From Polynucleobacter difficilis (GTDB taxonomy: Bacteria; Pseudomonadota; Gammaproteobacteria; Burkholderiales; Burkholderiaceae), in NCBI RefSeq assembly GCF_003065365.1, contig NZ_CP023276.1, positions 1,922,001-1,986,000 on the forward strand: DNA of 64,000 bases, in the 5' to 3' direction. The notes below the pieces were generated by a model. That model was not told the DNA's origin, ran no database searches, and saw only the letters and a program-made list of their open reading frames with translations. The translations under genes were made by a program, and so were the position numbers. Positions 28,071 through 37,005 of this stretch are shown piece after piece (position 1 is the stretch's first letter; every line of letters begins with the position of its first letter).

Positions 28071-28370
28071 TTACGGCTTTAGACTTTGTATAACCTGTTC
28101 GATAGAAATGGGGGCCCATAGCTCGATGCGCTTTACTTTACTGGCCTGACCAGAGATAAGGTGAATCTGCCGCTGCGGAATGCGCAGCTGCTTTGATAGC
28201 CACTGTAGCAGGGCTTCATTTGCTCGGTTATCCATGGCGGGCTGCTGCAAGGATATTTTTAAATGGCCATCATGTGTGCCCACAATTTTGCTGACCTTGG
28301 CCCCAGGCTGGCAATAGATGCTCAACTCTATCCCAACATCCGTTTGTTTTAACCACTGTGGCGTCATCAA
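28071..28370 (-). CDS. DUF167 (YggU) family protein
   Basis: 99 aa. GIELSIYCQPGAKVSKIVGTHDGHLKISLQ and MDNRANEALLQWLSKQLRIPQRQIHLISGQASKVKRIE are the full DUF167 pattern, a small alpha/beta fold of unknown role. It is convergent with the LpxO gene, 4 bp apart, and its start is 20 bp from the divergent carbonic anhydrase gene. Confidence 0.85.
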   Translation of the reverse strand: MMTPQWLKQTDVGIELSIYCQPGAKVSKIVGTHDGHLKISLQQPAMDNRANEALLQWLSKQLRIPQRQIHLISGQASKVKRIELWAPISIEQVIQSLKP

Positions 28371-28389
28371 TGTACTTTAAAATCAAACC

Positions 28390-29067
28390 ATGACTATACC
28401 CAATTCTGCCAATATGTTGGAACACCTTTTTGCAAAGAACCGGGAATGGGCCAGCTCCATGGTTGCAGCAGATCCAGATTTTTTTACACGCCTCGTATCA
28501 CAACAGGCTCCTGAGTTTTTATGGATTGGTTGTGCTGATAGTCGCGTACCAGCGAATGCTATCGTTGGCCTTTTGCCCGGCGAACTCTTTGTTCATCGCA
28601 ATATCGCCAATGTAGTGGTCCATACCGACCTTAATTGCCTTTCTGTATTGCAATTTGCGATTGATCTGTTAAAGGTAAAGCATGTGATTGTCTGTGGTCA
28701 CTATGGCTGCTCTGGTGTCCATGCAGCGCTCGGTGATAGGCGCGTTGGCCTTGCTGATAATTGGCTCAGGCATGTAAAAGATGTGCATCAAAAACATGAG
28801 CGTTATCTCGGCAGGGTATTACCGAAGCACGTACGTCAAGATCGTCTATGCGAACTCAATGTGATTGAACAAGTCACTAACGTATGCGAAACAACCATCG
28901 TCCAAGATGCATGGTCACGAGGGCAAGACCTCACCATACATGGCTGGGTATACCGCCTCGAAGATGGCGGACTCCATGATCTTGGCATGACGGTTGGGGC
29001 GGCCGACGATGTTAAATCGCTCACTAGCCAAAGCCTACTTCGGTACAACAAAGCCAATCTTGATTAA
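28390..29067 (+). CDS. can: Beta-class carbonic anhydrase
   Basis: 225 aa cytosolic zinc enzyme interconverting CO2 and bicarbonate. Zinc ligands C48, H104 and C107, with the Asp50-Arg52 dyad in WIGCADSRVPA and the second motif VCGHYGCSGV. The C-terminal YRLEDGGLHDLG is typical. Its last bases overlap the likely TTG start of the next gene, an LpxL-like acyltransferase. Confidence 0.95.
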   Translation: MTIPNSANMLEHLFAKNREWASSMVAADPDFFTRLVSQQAPEFLWIGCADSRVPANAIVGLLPGELFVHRNIANVVVHTDLNCLSVLQFAIDLLKVKHVIVCGHYGCSGVHAALGDRRVGLADNWLRHVKDVHQKHERYLGRVLPKHVRQDRLCELNVIEQVTNVCETTIVQDAWSRGQDLTIHGWVYRLEDGGLHDLGMTVGAADDVKSLTSQSLLRYNKANLD

Positions 29068-29947
29068 AGCGGCGTTTAATTATGTGGGTGTAGCTTTTTT
29101 GCTACTCCTATCGATCTTGCCTTACCGCATCGTAGTGCTGTTTGGATATGGGCTCGGCGCAGTGGCGGCGCGGATACCCGGGAAACGCAACCGGGTTGTT
29201 AAAACTAACTTACGACTGTGCTTTCCACAACTCAGTCATTCCGAAATCAATGCAATCGCGAACGAGCACTGGCAACTATTGGGTCGCAGCATTGCAGAAC
29301 GGGGAATTATTTGGCTGGGCAGTGCGCAAGCCGTATCCAACATGATTGAGGTTCGCTCTGCGGTCGACTTAGGTGACAAAAAGCCCCGTATCTTAGTCAA
29401 TATGCACTTTACGGGCATCGAAGGCAGTATTGTCATTAGCGCCCTAGCAGAGAAGCGAGGCTGGCCTCGTACATCTGGACTCTTTCAGCGCATGAAGAAT
29501 TCTTTTTTCAATGAGCGGATCATTCGCTGGCGAAATCGCTTTGGCGGAAATGCCATTGATCGCCAAGGGAACTTACTAGCGCTGATTCGTGAAATTCGCA
29601 AAGGCAATCTAATCATCATTGCACCTGATTTAGATCTTGGCCTTAAGGATTCTGTGTTCGTACCTTTTTTTGGCGTCCAGACCAACACCATTACGGCCGT
29701 GTCTCGCCTTGCCTCAATTGCTCAAGCAGAAGTGTGCATGATGGTTACCACTTTATTGCCAGACCGTTCGCGCTACTCCTGCGTTATTGGTAAACCCATT
29801 GATGGCTTTCCAAGCGATGATCCTGTTGCCGACACAGCAAGGCTAAACGCAATCTACGAAGCCGAGATCCGCCAACATATTGCGGAGTACTACTGGGTGC
29901 ATAAGCGCTTTAAGAATCGCCCCGACGGTCAGGCTAGCCACTACTGA
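29060..29947 (+). CDS. Lipid A biosynthesis acyltransferase, LpxL/HtrB family (copy 3)
   Basis: About 295 aa. Start is uncertain: TTG 29060, overlapping the can stop by 8 bp, aligns with the start of copy 2 at 4029; ATG 29009 would add 17 residues inside can. It has VVKTNLRLCFPQLS, the HX4E motif in NMHFTGIEGS, APDLDLGLKDSVFVPFFG and YYWVHKRFKNRPDG. It is very similar to copy 2 along its whole length. Linked to the LpxO-like gene, it may add or replace a chain that is then hydroxylated. Confidence 0.87.
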   Translation: MIKAAFNYVGVAFLLLLSILPYRIVVLFGYGLGAVAARIPGKRNRVVKTNLRLCFPQLSHSEINAIANEHWQLLGRSIAERGIIWLGSAQAVSNMIEVRSAVDLGDKKPRILVNMHFTGIEGSIVISALAEKRGWPRTSGLFQRMKNSFFNERIIRWRNRFGGNAIDRQGNLLALIREIRKGNLIIIAPDLDLGLKDSVFVPFFGVQTNTITAVSRLASIAQAEVCMMVTTLLPDRSRYSCVIGKPIDGFPSDDPVADTARLNAIYEAEIRQHIAEYYWVHKRFKNRPDGQASHY

Positions 29948-29970
29948 ATTCGTTTTGCTGAAATCTAGAT

Positions 29971-30918
29971 TTAGATTGTTTGCCGGCGATTGACCAAATA
30001 AATACCCAGCACAATTGAAATAAAAGCAGCGATCAGACTGCTATTGATTGGGTCGCCTGCGAGAAAAAACCCGAAGAGCAATCCAAACATTGGCGTTAAG
30101 AAGCTGAAAGCAGATACCTTGCTGGCAAGGTAATGACGTAAAAGCCAAAACCAAAATAAATAACTGGCAGCCGCAATAATGACAGACTGGAGAAATAGAG
30201 AGGCCATTGCATTGATCGATAGCGTTTCTGGTGGCGGGATTTCATAGGCGAAACAAAGGCCTATTAAGGCGATGGACGAGAAAAACAACTGGAAGAACAA
30301 AGTGCGCTCTGGCTGAATTTGTCCAAGCGCAGTCGTCCGCACCACAATGGTTGTGAATGCCCATGCCGTAGCAGCGCCAATGACTGCAATGTCACCCAAT
30401 AAAAAGTGCGTAGCGCCACTTGAAAATCCATCGTGAAAAGCGAATGCCAAGCCGCCAAAAGCAATAAGCAAACCAATCGACTGCATCCAATTTAGGCGCT
30501 CTGCCGGTATAAAGATCGGCAACACTAGCGCCACAATAAATGGGGCTAAATACAAAAAGGTAATGGCACGCGATGTATTGGTGTGCTCGAGCGCCGAATA
30601 CAGCAAGACAAACTCAGCAAAAAATAGAAGGCCAGCAATCACACCTGGCATGAGTGTGCGGTCTGACTGAAACGGCCTAATCCCTTTAAACATCATCCAG
30701 ACCCATACGCATGCACTGGCAATAACCGAACGAACGGTTAATTGCATCAGCAGAGGCACTTCGTCCGCTATTGCCTGGATGGCGATCTGCTGATAGCCCC
30801 AAATCAAACAACACCCCGTTATCAGGATGATTGCTTGTAAATCCAAGCTCGACTTACGATCGTCCGGCAGTTTTACCGGGTCTATCTCCAATTTGGGCTC
30901 TTTTTGGGGTGCATTCAT
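29971..30918 (-). CDS. EamA/DMT superfamily permease
   Basis: 315 aa with about ten hydrophobic helices in two EamA repeats (first from ILITGCCLIWGYQQIAIQAI, second from DIAVIGAATAWAFTTIVVR). A charged 25-residue cytoplasmic N-terminus precedes them. The family exports metabolites or amino acids; substrate unknown. It ends close to the converging acyltransferase gene. Confidence 0.85.
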   Translation of the reverse strand: MNAPQKEPKLEIDPVKLPDDRKSSLDLQAIILITGCCLIWGYQQIAIQAIADEVPLLMQLTVRSVIASACVWVWMMFKGIRPFQSDRTLMPGVIAGLLFFAEFVLLYSALEHTNTSRAITFLYLAPFIVALVLPIFIPAERLNWMQSIGLLIAFGGLAFAFHDGFSSGATHFLLGDIAVIGAATAWAFTTIVVRTTALGQIQPERTLFFQLFFSSIALIGLCFAYEIPPPETLSINAMASLFLQSVIIAAASYLFWFWLLRHYLASKVSAFSFLTPMFGLLFGFFLAGDPINSSLIAAFISIVLGIYLVNRRQTI

Positions 30919-30963
30919 TCTGAATTCAGTTTAGCAAGGTGCTGTGTAATTCATAATAGCGTG

Positions 30964-31692
30964 ATGGAACAATTTCGCGTCTCTAAACTGCTTTCCGAAC
31001 TCGGTCTGTGCTCACGGCGCGAGGCCGACTCCTATATCGAGCAAGGCCTCGTTACGGTGGATGGCAAGGTGGTGTCTGAGCTCGGTTCTCGCGCATACCG
31101 CAGTCAAAAAATTGAATTGCGCTTAGACGCCCAGAAACAGCAAGCCGCTCGCGTCACCGTCATCCTCAATAAGCCCATTGGCTATATCTCCCATCGAGAT
31201 GATGATCAAGAGTACCAGCCAGCAGCCTCACTCATTACTCCTGAAAACTTTTTTTCGGGCGACTCTAAACACACCGGCCGCTTTAATACCAAGGGCTTAG
31301 CTCCAGCAGGTCGGCTGGACATTGATTCAAGCGGCATGCTGGTCTTAACGCAAGATGGGCGCATCGCCAAACTGTTGATTGGTGAAAATAGCCCAATTGA
31401 AAAAGAATATTTAGTGCGGGTGGAAGGCAAGCTCTCGTTTGACGACCTGGACTTACTTCGTCACGGGCTGATCCTTGATGATCAAGAGCTCAAACCTGCC
31501 AAGGTCAGTTGGCAAAACGAAGATCAATTACGCTTTGTATTGCGTGAAGGCCGTAAACGCCAAATCCGCAGAATGTGTGAGCTCGTTGGCCTTCGGGTCT
31601 TGGGTTTAAAACGGGTGCGCATGGGCCGGATTTCCTTAGGCCCGCTGCCCGTTGGTCAATGGCGGTTTTTGCGCCCAGAAGAGCGCTTCTAA
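30964..31692 (+). CDS. rRNA pseudouridine synthase, RsuA/RluB/RluF family
   Basis: 242 aa from ATG 30964. An S4 RNA-binding domain (VSKLLSELGLCSRREADSYIEQGLVTVDG) is followed by the catalytic domain with AGRLDIDSSGMLVLTQDG, whose Asp attacks the uridine, and the GRKRQIRRMCELVGL block. A serine/proline-rich insertion of about 20 residues (DDDQEYQPAASLI) resembles RluF-like members. Exact target uridine cannot be assigned. Confidence 0.88.
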   Translation: MEQFRVSKLLSELGLCSRREADSYIEQGLVTVDGKVVSELGSRAYRSQKIELRLDAQKQQAARVTVILNKPIGYISHRDDDQEYQPAASLITPENFFSGDSKHTGRFNTKGLAPAGRLDIDSSGMLVLTQDGRIAKLLIGENSPIEKEYLVRVEGKLSFDDLDLLRHGLILDDQELKPAKVSWQNEDQLRFVLREGRKRQIRRMCELVGLRVLGLKRVRMGRISLGPLPVGQWRFLRPEERF

Positions 31693-31715
31693 CCGAACCT
31701 GTAAATCCTGCCGCT

Positions 31716-31721
31716 TATAAT
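31716..31721 (+). promoter_or_regulatory. -10 box TATAAT in front of prfC
   Basis: A consensus TATAAT lies 18 bp before the ATA codon at 31740; the -35 side (CCGAAC at 31693) is weak. Transcription would start at about 31728, leaving a leader of only some 12 nt with no ribosome site. This supports translation starting between 31740 and the P-loop codons. Confidence 0.5.
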
Positions 31722-31739
31722 TGCGTCAGAACGTAGACC

Positions 31740-33383
31740 ATAAGTAGAACAGCCATCGATCCACAGCAGTCCCAATCCCCGGGCCAAGAAGTCCTTCGTC
31801 GCCGCAGCTTTGCCATCATCTCCCATCCAGATGCTGGCAAAACGACGCTGACTGAAAAGCTATTGTTGTACGCTGGGGCAATCCAAATTGCGGGTAGCGT
31901 CAAGGCCCGCAAGGCGAGTCGCCACGCGACATCGGACTGGATGGAAATCGAAAAACAGCGCGGCATCTCGGTTGCCAGCTCGGTAATGCAAATGGAATAC
32001 CGCGATTGCATCATTAACTTGTTAGATACGCCAGGCCATCAAGACTTTTCTGAAGATACCTACCGAGTCTTAACGGCCGTGGACTCAGCACTGATGGTGA
32101 TTGATGCTGCCAACGGCGTGGAATCACAGACCTTACGGCTCCTCGAAGTCTGCCGCGCCCGCAATACGCCACTCATTACCTTCATTAACAAGATGGATCG
32201 CGAAGTGAAGCGACCTCTTGAGCTAATGGATGAGATTGAAAATGCCCTTGGCATGGAAGTGGTGCCGTTTACTTGGCCCGTGGGCATGGGCAAATCATTT
32301 GCTGGCGTGATTGATATTGCGAAGTCAAAAATGCGACTCTTTAAAGCTGGAGAGGATCGCGTCTCCGATAGCTCTGACACTCTAATTGATATCCATGATC
32401 CAGCCCTGCAAGAACGGCTCGGCTCTGATCTGAAAGAAGCGCTGGCCGAAGTTGATTTGATTCGCAATGCCATGCCTGAATTTAATCTAGAGGCATTTTT
32501 AGCTGGCAAGCAATCTCCGGTGTTCTTTGGCTCGGCCATTAATAACTTTGGTGTTCGTGAAATTCTGAACACCTTGGTTGAGCTTGCACCGCCGCCAGGC
32601 TCTCGAAAGGCCATTCAGCGTGAAGTACTGCCGTCTGAGGGTAAGTTTTCTGCAGTGGTTTTTAAGATTCAAGCCAATATGGATCCTGCGCACCGCGATC
32701 GCGTTGCTTTTTTGCGGATCTGTTCCGGGCACTTTCAGCGCGGTATGCGATTAAAGATTTGCCGCAACGGCAAAGAAGTGCGCACCAATAATGCCCTGTC
32801 CTTTTTATCGCAGCGGCGCGACATTCTCGATGAGGCCTTCCCTGGCGACATCATTGGCTTGCCGAATCATGGCTTGCTTCGCTTAGGCGATACGCTGACC
32901 GAAGGCGAGCAACTGCAATTTACCGGCCTGCCTTTTTTTGCACCTGAAATTTTTAAATTAGTTGAGTCGGCTGATCCGCTCCGGTCCAAGCAATTGCGTA
33001 CGGGCCTCATGCAGCTGGGCGAAGAGGGGGCCATTCAAGTGTTTAGACCAATGGCTGGCGGCATCATGCTGCTGGGCGCATTTGGTCAGCTCCAGTTTGA
33101 AGTAGTTGCACATCGCCTCAAGAGTGAGTACGGCGCTGAAGTGCGGCTATTGCCAGCGCGTTACAGCTTAGCCCGCTGGGTTAGCTCAACGGATTCGGTT
33201 GCTCTTAAAAAATTTACGCAAGAAAACATTCACCGCATGGCAGAAGACGTTGTTGGTGCCGCAGTGTTTTTAGCAACACATAAATCAGAACTGGATGTCG
33301 CACAGCAGCGCTGGGAAAGCATTGAGTTTCATGCCTTGCGTGAGCATGCTGGTCTGATCTATCAATCCGAGCTCGCCGGTTAG
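31740..33383 (+). CDS. prfC: Peptide chain release factor 3, apparent non-standard start
   Basis: 547 aa if read from ATA 31740. GTPase motifs: G1 SHPDAGKTTLTEK (codons near 31821-31859), G3 DTPGHQD, G4 NKMD; then the translation-factor beta barrels. RF3 removes RF1/RF2 from the ribosome. The frame is open from the TAG at 31734, and between that stop and the P-loop there is no ATG, GTG or TTG. The first usual start, TTG 31863, lies after the P-loop and would give a dead protein. ATA AGT AGA ACA GCC would read M-S-R-T-A. A sequencing error or true ATA start are both possible. Confidence 0.85.
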   Translation: MSRTAIDPQQSQSPGQEVLRRRSFAIISHPDAGKTTLTEKLLLYAGAIQIAGSVKARKASRHATSDWMEIEKQRGISVASSVMQMEYRDCIINLLDTPGHQDFSEDTYRVLTAVDSALMVIDAANGVESQTLRLLEVCRARNTPLITFINKMDREVKRPLELMDEIENALGMEVVPFTWPVGMGKSFAGVIDIAKSKMRLFKAGEDRVSDSSDTLIDIHDPALQERLGSDLKEALAEVDLIRNAMPEFNLEAFLAGKQSPVFFGSAINNFGVREILNTLVELAPPPGSRKAIQREVLPSEGKFSAVVFKIQANMDPAHRDRVAFLRICSGHFQRGMRLKICRNGKEVRTNNALSFLSQRRDILDEAFPGDIIGLPNHGLLRLGDTLTEGEQLQFTGLPFFAPEIFKLVESADPLRSKQLRTGLMQLGEEGAIQVFRPMAGGIMLLGAFGQLQFEVVAHRLKSEYGAEVRLLPARYSLARWVSSTDSVALKKFTQENIHRMAEDVVGAAVFLATHKSELDVAQQRWESIEFHALREHAGLIYQSELAG

Positions 33384-33629
33384 TTACGGCCTGCAGTCAA
33401 AGACAGTTACTACGCCACCGTCCGTCTCTCGGTATATAGCTTTTTTGCCGTACTGCATGCAGTAAGCCTGTGCTTTACTTTGCAAGTCCGCACGCGACTC
33501 ATTGGTGGAATTTAAAAACGTAACCTTGTTTGCGTCCGACGCATCGGTATAGATGGTTGCGCATGCCGATAATTGAAAACCAATCAGCAGCGCTGTTCCA
33601 AGCTTAAGAAGAGGCCGCACCGTGCTCAT
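33384..33629 (-). CDS. Small putative lipoprotein
   Basis: 81 aa from ATG 33629 (ATG 33650 would give 88). A lipobox LSAC follows the hydrophobic LLKLGTALLIGFQ, so the mature part starts CATIYTDASD. The rest, with two more cysteines in YCMQYGKKA and VFDCRP, probably forms a disulfide-held periplasmic domain. Unknown family. It starts only 40 bp after the end of the small basic-protein gene and may be cotranscribed with it. Confidence 0.65.
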   Translation of the reverse strand: MSTVRPLLKLGTALLIGFQLSACATIYTDASDANKVTFLNSTNESRADLQSKAQAYCMQYGKKAIYRETDGGVVTVFDCRP

Positions 33630-33669
33630 GCCAATTGCTGAGATTCGCATCAGGTGCGGCACGCGCACT

Positions 33670-33849
33670 TTATGCCAGCGCTTCTTTTTCTGCAGAAATT
33701 TCTTTGCGGCGCTCTTTACATGCAGTCGCAATATCTTGCAGCGCTTTGCGCGCTCGAGCAGCAGATGCCTTAACTCCCTTTACTTTGAACTTTTCATTTT
33801 CAGCCAGATAGGTTTCATACGCAGCGATAATGGTTTCGTGAGATGACAT
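33670..33849 (-). CDS. Small basic protein, paralogue of the 39494-39730 gene
   Basis: 59 aa: MSSHETIIAAYETYLAENEK then a lysine/alanine/arginine-rich helix with KGVKASAARARKALQ, a C-K-E-R-R-K-E-I stretch, and EKEALA. It is nearly the same as the first 60 residues of the protein at 39494-39730. Predicted to be one long charged helix; similar small proteins in Burkholderiales are sometimes called histone H1-like, but DNA binding is not shown. Preceded by AAAGGAAGATC, a good ribosome site. Confidence 0.75.
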   Translation of the reverse strand: MSSHETIIAAYETYLAENEKFKVKGVKASAARARKALQDIATACKERRKEISAEKEALA

Positions 33850-34073
33850 GATCTTCCTTTGCTTTACGTTGTTCTAGACTAAATTCGGGTGATGGACTGC
33901 TATTACTTCGTTAATACTACAAATATTTATAGCAGATTTCACAAAATATACTTTTTTTCAGCAAAAAATTGCTGTTATTCTGATTTGAATCACTATTTTG
34001 TGCCCTAATTGGGGGGTTAATTGGGCGAAATGACTTCCCCCCTTGCGCCATTGAATCTTTATAAGGATTACCT

Positions 34074-34262
34074 ATGGCCGCAGGTCAAAATCAGCGCAAT
34101 CGCAAGAACGATCCGATGCTCACCAAAACAGGCAAAGCACGCCTGGGGCCACTCAATGTGGCTCAACTGACTAAATTAATGGAATCTGCAACCCAGCCAA
34201 AAATCAAAGATAAAGTCCGGCGCGAGCTGAGCAAGCGTGCGCCGCTTGCTGTGCCAGCGTAA
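34074..34262 (+). CDS. Small basic hypothetical protein
   Basis: 62 aa, strongly basic (NQRNRKNDPMLTKTGKARLG, then DKVRRELSKRAPLAVPA). ATAAGGATT stands seven bases before the ATG and a good terminator follows, so it is a real transcription unit of its own. No family recognised. The 224 bp in front are AT-rich and hold a small hairpin (CAGCAA/TTGCTG near 33960-33975) and presumably the two divergent promoters. Confidence 0.7.
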   Translation: MAAGQNQRNRKNDPMLTKTGKARLGPLNVAQLTKLMESATQPKIKDKVRRELSKRAPLAVPA

Positions 34263-34311
34263 TCCAGGTCATTAAGACTCAGCTAACAAAGTAGTCTCGT
34301 TTTCTGGAAAT

Positions 34312-34343
34312 AAAAAAGCCGCCTTGGTATTTGGCGGCTTTTT
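34312..34343. terminator. Bidirectional intrinsic terminator
   Basis: AAAAAAGCCGCC, a 9-base loop, GGCGGCTTTTT. It lies between the small basic-protein gene (plus) and the convergent aminotransferase gene (minus) and can serve both. Confidence 0.9.
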
Positions 34344-34363
34344 CACATCAAAACGAAATCCGT

Positions 34364-35548
34364 CTAGCGTAGCAACTCTTGCGCAGCCAAAACGCCACTG
34401 CCTTTCAGCGGAATGCCAAACGCAGTCATGCCCATTTCGCAGCCACTTAATGCCGCCAAGAGACTGAGTTCATTGCAATCACCCAAGTGGCCAATCCGGA
34501 ATGCGCGGCCCTTGAGCTTGCCAAGGCCAGTGCCTAAAGATAAGTTATAGCGCTCCTGAATGAGCTTACGCAATGCATCCGCATCAAATCCCTCAGGCAG
34601 CATTACACCGGTCAAGACGGGCGAATATACCTCGGGCTCTTGGCACAGAATTTCGAGGCCCCACGCAGTCACTGCGGCTCGGCAGGCTTTAGCTAAACGC
34701 TGGTGACGCGCAAATACCGCATCCATGCCCTCTGACTCAATCATCGCAATGGCTTCATGCAAACCATAGAGCAGGTTAGTCGACGGCGTGGTTGGCCAGT
34801 ACCCGGTTTTATTGGAAACCAGAATCTCATCCCAGGCCCAAAAGGCTTTTGGTAGTGTTGCTTTTTTATTGGCTTCGAGCGCCTTGGGAGATAAGGCATT
34901 AAAGCCTAGGCCAGGCGGCAGCATTAAGCCTTTTTGCGATCCGCTTACTGTCACGTCGACCCCCCAGGCATCGTGGCAGTAGTCTGCCGATGCCAAACCG
35001 GAAATGGTATCGACCATCAGCAACGCAGGATGCTTGGCATCGTCCATTGCTTTGCGCACAGCAGCAATATTAGATGTCACACCAGTGGATGTTTCGTTGT
35101 GCACCACACAGACCGCTTTGATTTTGTGCTCGGTATCTTTTTTGAGGCGCTCTTCAATGAGCTTCGCATCAACGCCCCTGCGCCAACCTTCCAGCCCGGG
35201 CTTACCCAAAAACTCAGCATAGATGCCGAGCTTATCGGCCATGTTTTTCCACAGGGTTGCAAACTGACCGGTTTCATACATCAAAACATGATCGCCAGCC
35301 GAGAGGGTGTTTACTAAAGCGGCCTCCCATGCTCCCGTTCCCGATGAGGAATAAATAATCACAGAGTGCTTGGTTTTAAAAATGCGCTTAATATCCTCGA
35401 GCAGCTTTAGTCCAAGCTGGCCAAACTCGGGGCCGCGGTGATCAATGGTTTGATAGCTAATGGCGCGCAGAACGCGAGAAGGGACCGGGCTTGGTCCAGG
35501 AATATGTAAAAAATGGCGTCCTGAGGCGTGTGCATCTAATTTCAACAT
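34364..35548 (-). CDS. Class V aminotransferase, serine/alanine-glyoxylate type
   Basis: 394 aa PLP enzyme. The PLP lysine is K206 in VSGSQKGLMLPPG; IPGPSPVPSRVLRAI near the start and YSSSGTGAWEAALVNTL are typical of serine-glyoxylate aminotransferases (SgaA). It would turn glyoxylate into glycine using serine or alanine. An adjacent 2-hydroxyacid oxidase-type gene (lldD-like, 1.5 kb on) is a possible link through glyoxylate, which is inference. Confidence 0.88.
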   Translation of the reverse strand: MLKLDAHASGRHFLHIPGPSPVPSRVLRAISYQTIDHRGPEFGQLGLKLLEDIKRIFKTKHSVIIYSSSGTGAWEAALVNTLSAGDHVLMYETGQFATLWKNMADKLGIYAEFLGKPGLEGWRRGVDAKLIEERLKKDTEHKIKAVCVVHNETSTGVTSNIAAVRKAMDDAKHPALLMVDTISGLASADYCHDAWGVDVTVSGSQKGLMLPPGLGFNALSPKALEANKKATLPKAFWAWDEILVSNKTGYWPTTPSTNLLYGLHEAIAMIESEGMDAVFARHQRLAKACRAAVTAWGLEILCQEPEVYSPVLTGVMLPEGFDADALRKLIQERYNLSLGTGLGKLKGRAFRIGHLGDCNELSLLAALSGCEMGMTAFGIPLKGSGVLAAQELLR

Positions 35549-35640
35549 AGCGTGTCTCTCACTTTTTATAGGTTTAGCCCATGATTATCCAATAAAAATG
35601 GCAAATCTACCCCCGGATTAATGGCCCTAAAAATAGGCCC

Positions 35641-36531
35641 TTACAGCGGTGGCGTTGGCTTGGGCGCCTTCACCAGCATGCGCTTGCCCACCATGACGGT
35701 GGAAACCACCAGGGCAGCAAACACCAAATTAAGCAGGGTCAATGGCTCGCCCAATAGAACGCTGGATGCCAGCAGGGTGCAAAAGGGCTGAAGTAGCTGA
35801 ACTTGGCTAACACGGGCAATACCGCCAATGCGCAGGCCCTCATACCAAAAAAAGAAGCCCACAAACATCGAAAAAATACCCAGATAGGCAAAGCTAAGCC
35901 AAATATCAAGGTCTGCATAGATGTAGTTTGTCTGGTAGCTCAGAGCGCTGAAAAGCAAGCTAATTGGCAGTGAAAAAACCAGCGCCCATGAGATCACGAT
36001 TTTCGGTTTCATCGTGTTGGACAGCTTCGCGCCCTCGACATAACCGACAGCAGCGCAAACACAGGCTGCGATCAACAATCCATCGAAAAAAGAAAATTGT
36101 CCGGCGCCCTGCATCAGAGCGTAGAGCAAGACTAATCCCGTGCCAACGAGTGAGCTCAGCCAAAACCCGGTGGACGGCCGCTCTTTAAAGCGCACAGCGC
36201 CCAGCACGGTAGTAACCAAAGGCAAGATGCCTAAGATCACTGCGCCATTGGATGAAGGGCCGTGCGTCATGGCAATCGTAATAAACAAAGGAAACCCAAA
36301 AACTGCCCCCAGAGCGATCATGGCAAATCCTGGCAAGGTAGCGCGTCCAGGCAAGGGAGCTCGAATGACAACAAGGTATGCCAAGGCAACCAATCCCGCC
36401 AAGGCCGCCCGACCAAACACAATGAAATAGGGGTCAAGGACTTGAACTGCTATTTTGCTCACTGGCAAGGTCATGCTAAAGATGGCTATGCCACCAAACC
36501 CGATCAACATGCCTTTGGTATCACTCTTCAC
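35641..36531 (-). CDS. EamA/DMT superfamily permease
   Basis: About 296 aa from GTG 36531, which has AAGGGA six bases before it; ATG 36510 is a second option. Ten hydrophobic helices in two repeats, starting GMLIGFGGIAIFSMTLPVSKIAV and, in the second half, ISWALVFSLPISLLFSAL. It ends with a lysine/proline tail KAPKPTPPL. Substrate unknown. Confidence 0.83.
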   Translation of the reverse strand: MKSDTKGMLIGFGGIAIFSMTLPVSKIAVQVLDPYFIVFGRAALAGLVALAYLVVIRAPLPGRATLPGFAMIALGAVFGFPLFITIAMTHGPSSNGAVILGILPLVTTVLGAVRFKERPSTGFWLSSLVGTGLVLLYALMQGAGQFSFFDGLLIAACVCAAVGYVEGAKLSNTMKPKIVISWALVFSLPISLLFSALSYQTNYIYADLDIWLSFAYLGIFSMFVGFFFWYEGLRIGGIARVSQVQLLQPFCTLLASSVLLGEPLTLLNLVFAALVVSTVMVGKRMLVKAPKPTPPL

Positions 36532-36607
36532 TGGATTCCCTTGTATGTATTCAGTACTATACCTATTCAACTTCCATGCAGAGCAATACCAGAACCGGAG
36601 CAATTCA

Positions 36608-36907
36608 ATGGCAGTGCATGTACTTGGCTTAATCGAACTAAAGGACGCGTCGGCGTTTGAAGAATACCGTAAGCAGGTTGGCGCTACGGTCGAACACTAT
36701 GGAGGGCGAATTACACAACGCGGGGTACGTGGCGAGGTTTTTTGGAATGAGCTTGAATGTAAGCCTTTCTCTGCTTACGTACAGCTCGAGTTTCCCACCG
36801 CAATCGATGCCCAGCGCTGGGCCGCTAGTCCAGAATACCTAGCCTTGGTGCCGATTCGCAATCAAGCCATGCAGTTAAGCTTGTTTAGCATGCTGCCTAG
36901 CGCCTGA
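36608..36907 (+). CDS. DUF1330 family protein
   Basis: 99 aa from ATG 36608, with CGGAG upstream; a longer upstream reading frame overlaps the divergent permease and is not family-like. It has the dimeric ferredoxin-like fold pattern LIELKDASAFEEYRKQVGATVEHYGGRITQRG...VQLEFPTAIDAQRWAASPEYLALVPIR. Function unknown. Confidence 0.85.
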   Translation: MAVHVLGLIELKDASAFEEYRKQVGATVEHYGGRITQRGVRGEVFWNELECKPFSAYVQLEFPTAIDAQRWAASPEYLALVPIRNQAMQLSLFSMLPSA

Positions 36908-37005
36908 TCCCCAAGGGTAACTACGCTTTGTTCGTAGCGATATTCGCAGCTAGACTAGAGCCCATACAATACTGTCATTCAGACTCGAATTAACAAGGAT
37001 TATTC

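Noticed and set aside
31715..32014. Minus-strand frame over the prfC start
   Set aside because: It covers the GTPase motifs in antisense and shows no domain; prfC explains the region.
34621..35318. Long open frames antisense to genes such as the aminotransferase (for example 34934-35317)
   Set aside because: They lie opposite a well-supported family gene and have no protein family features.
36908..37005. CTACG-CTTTGTT-CGTAG hairpin before lldD as a regulator site
   Set aside because: Five-base arms are too short to support a call.
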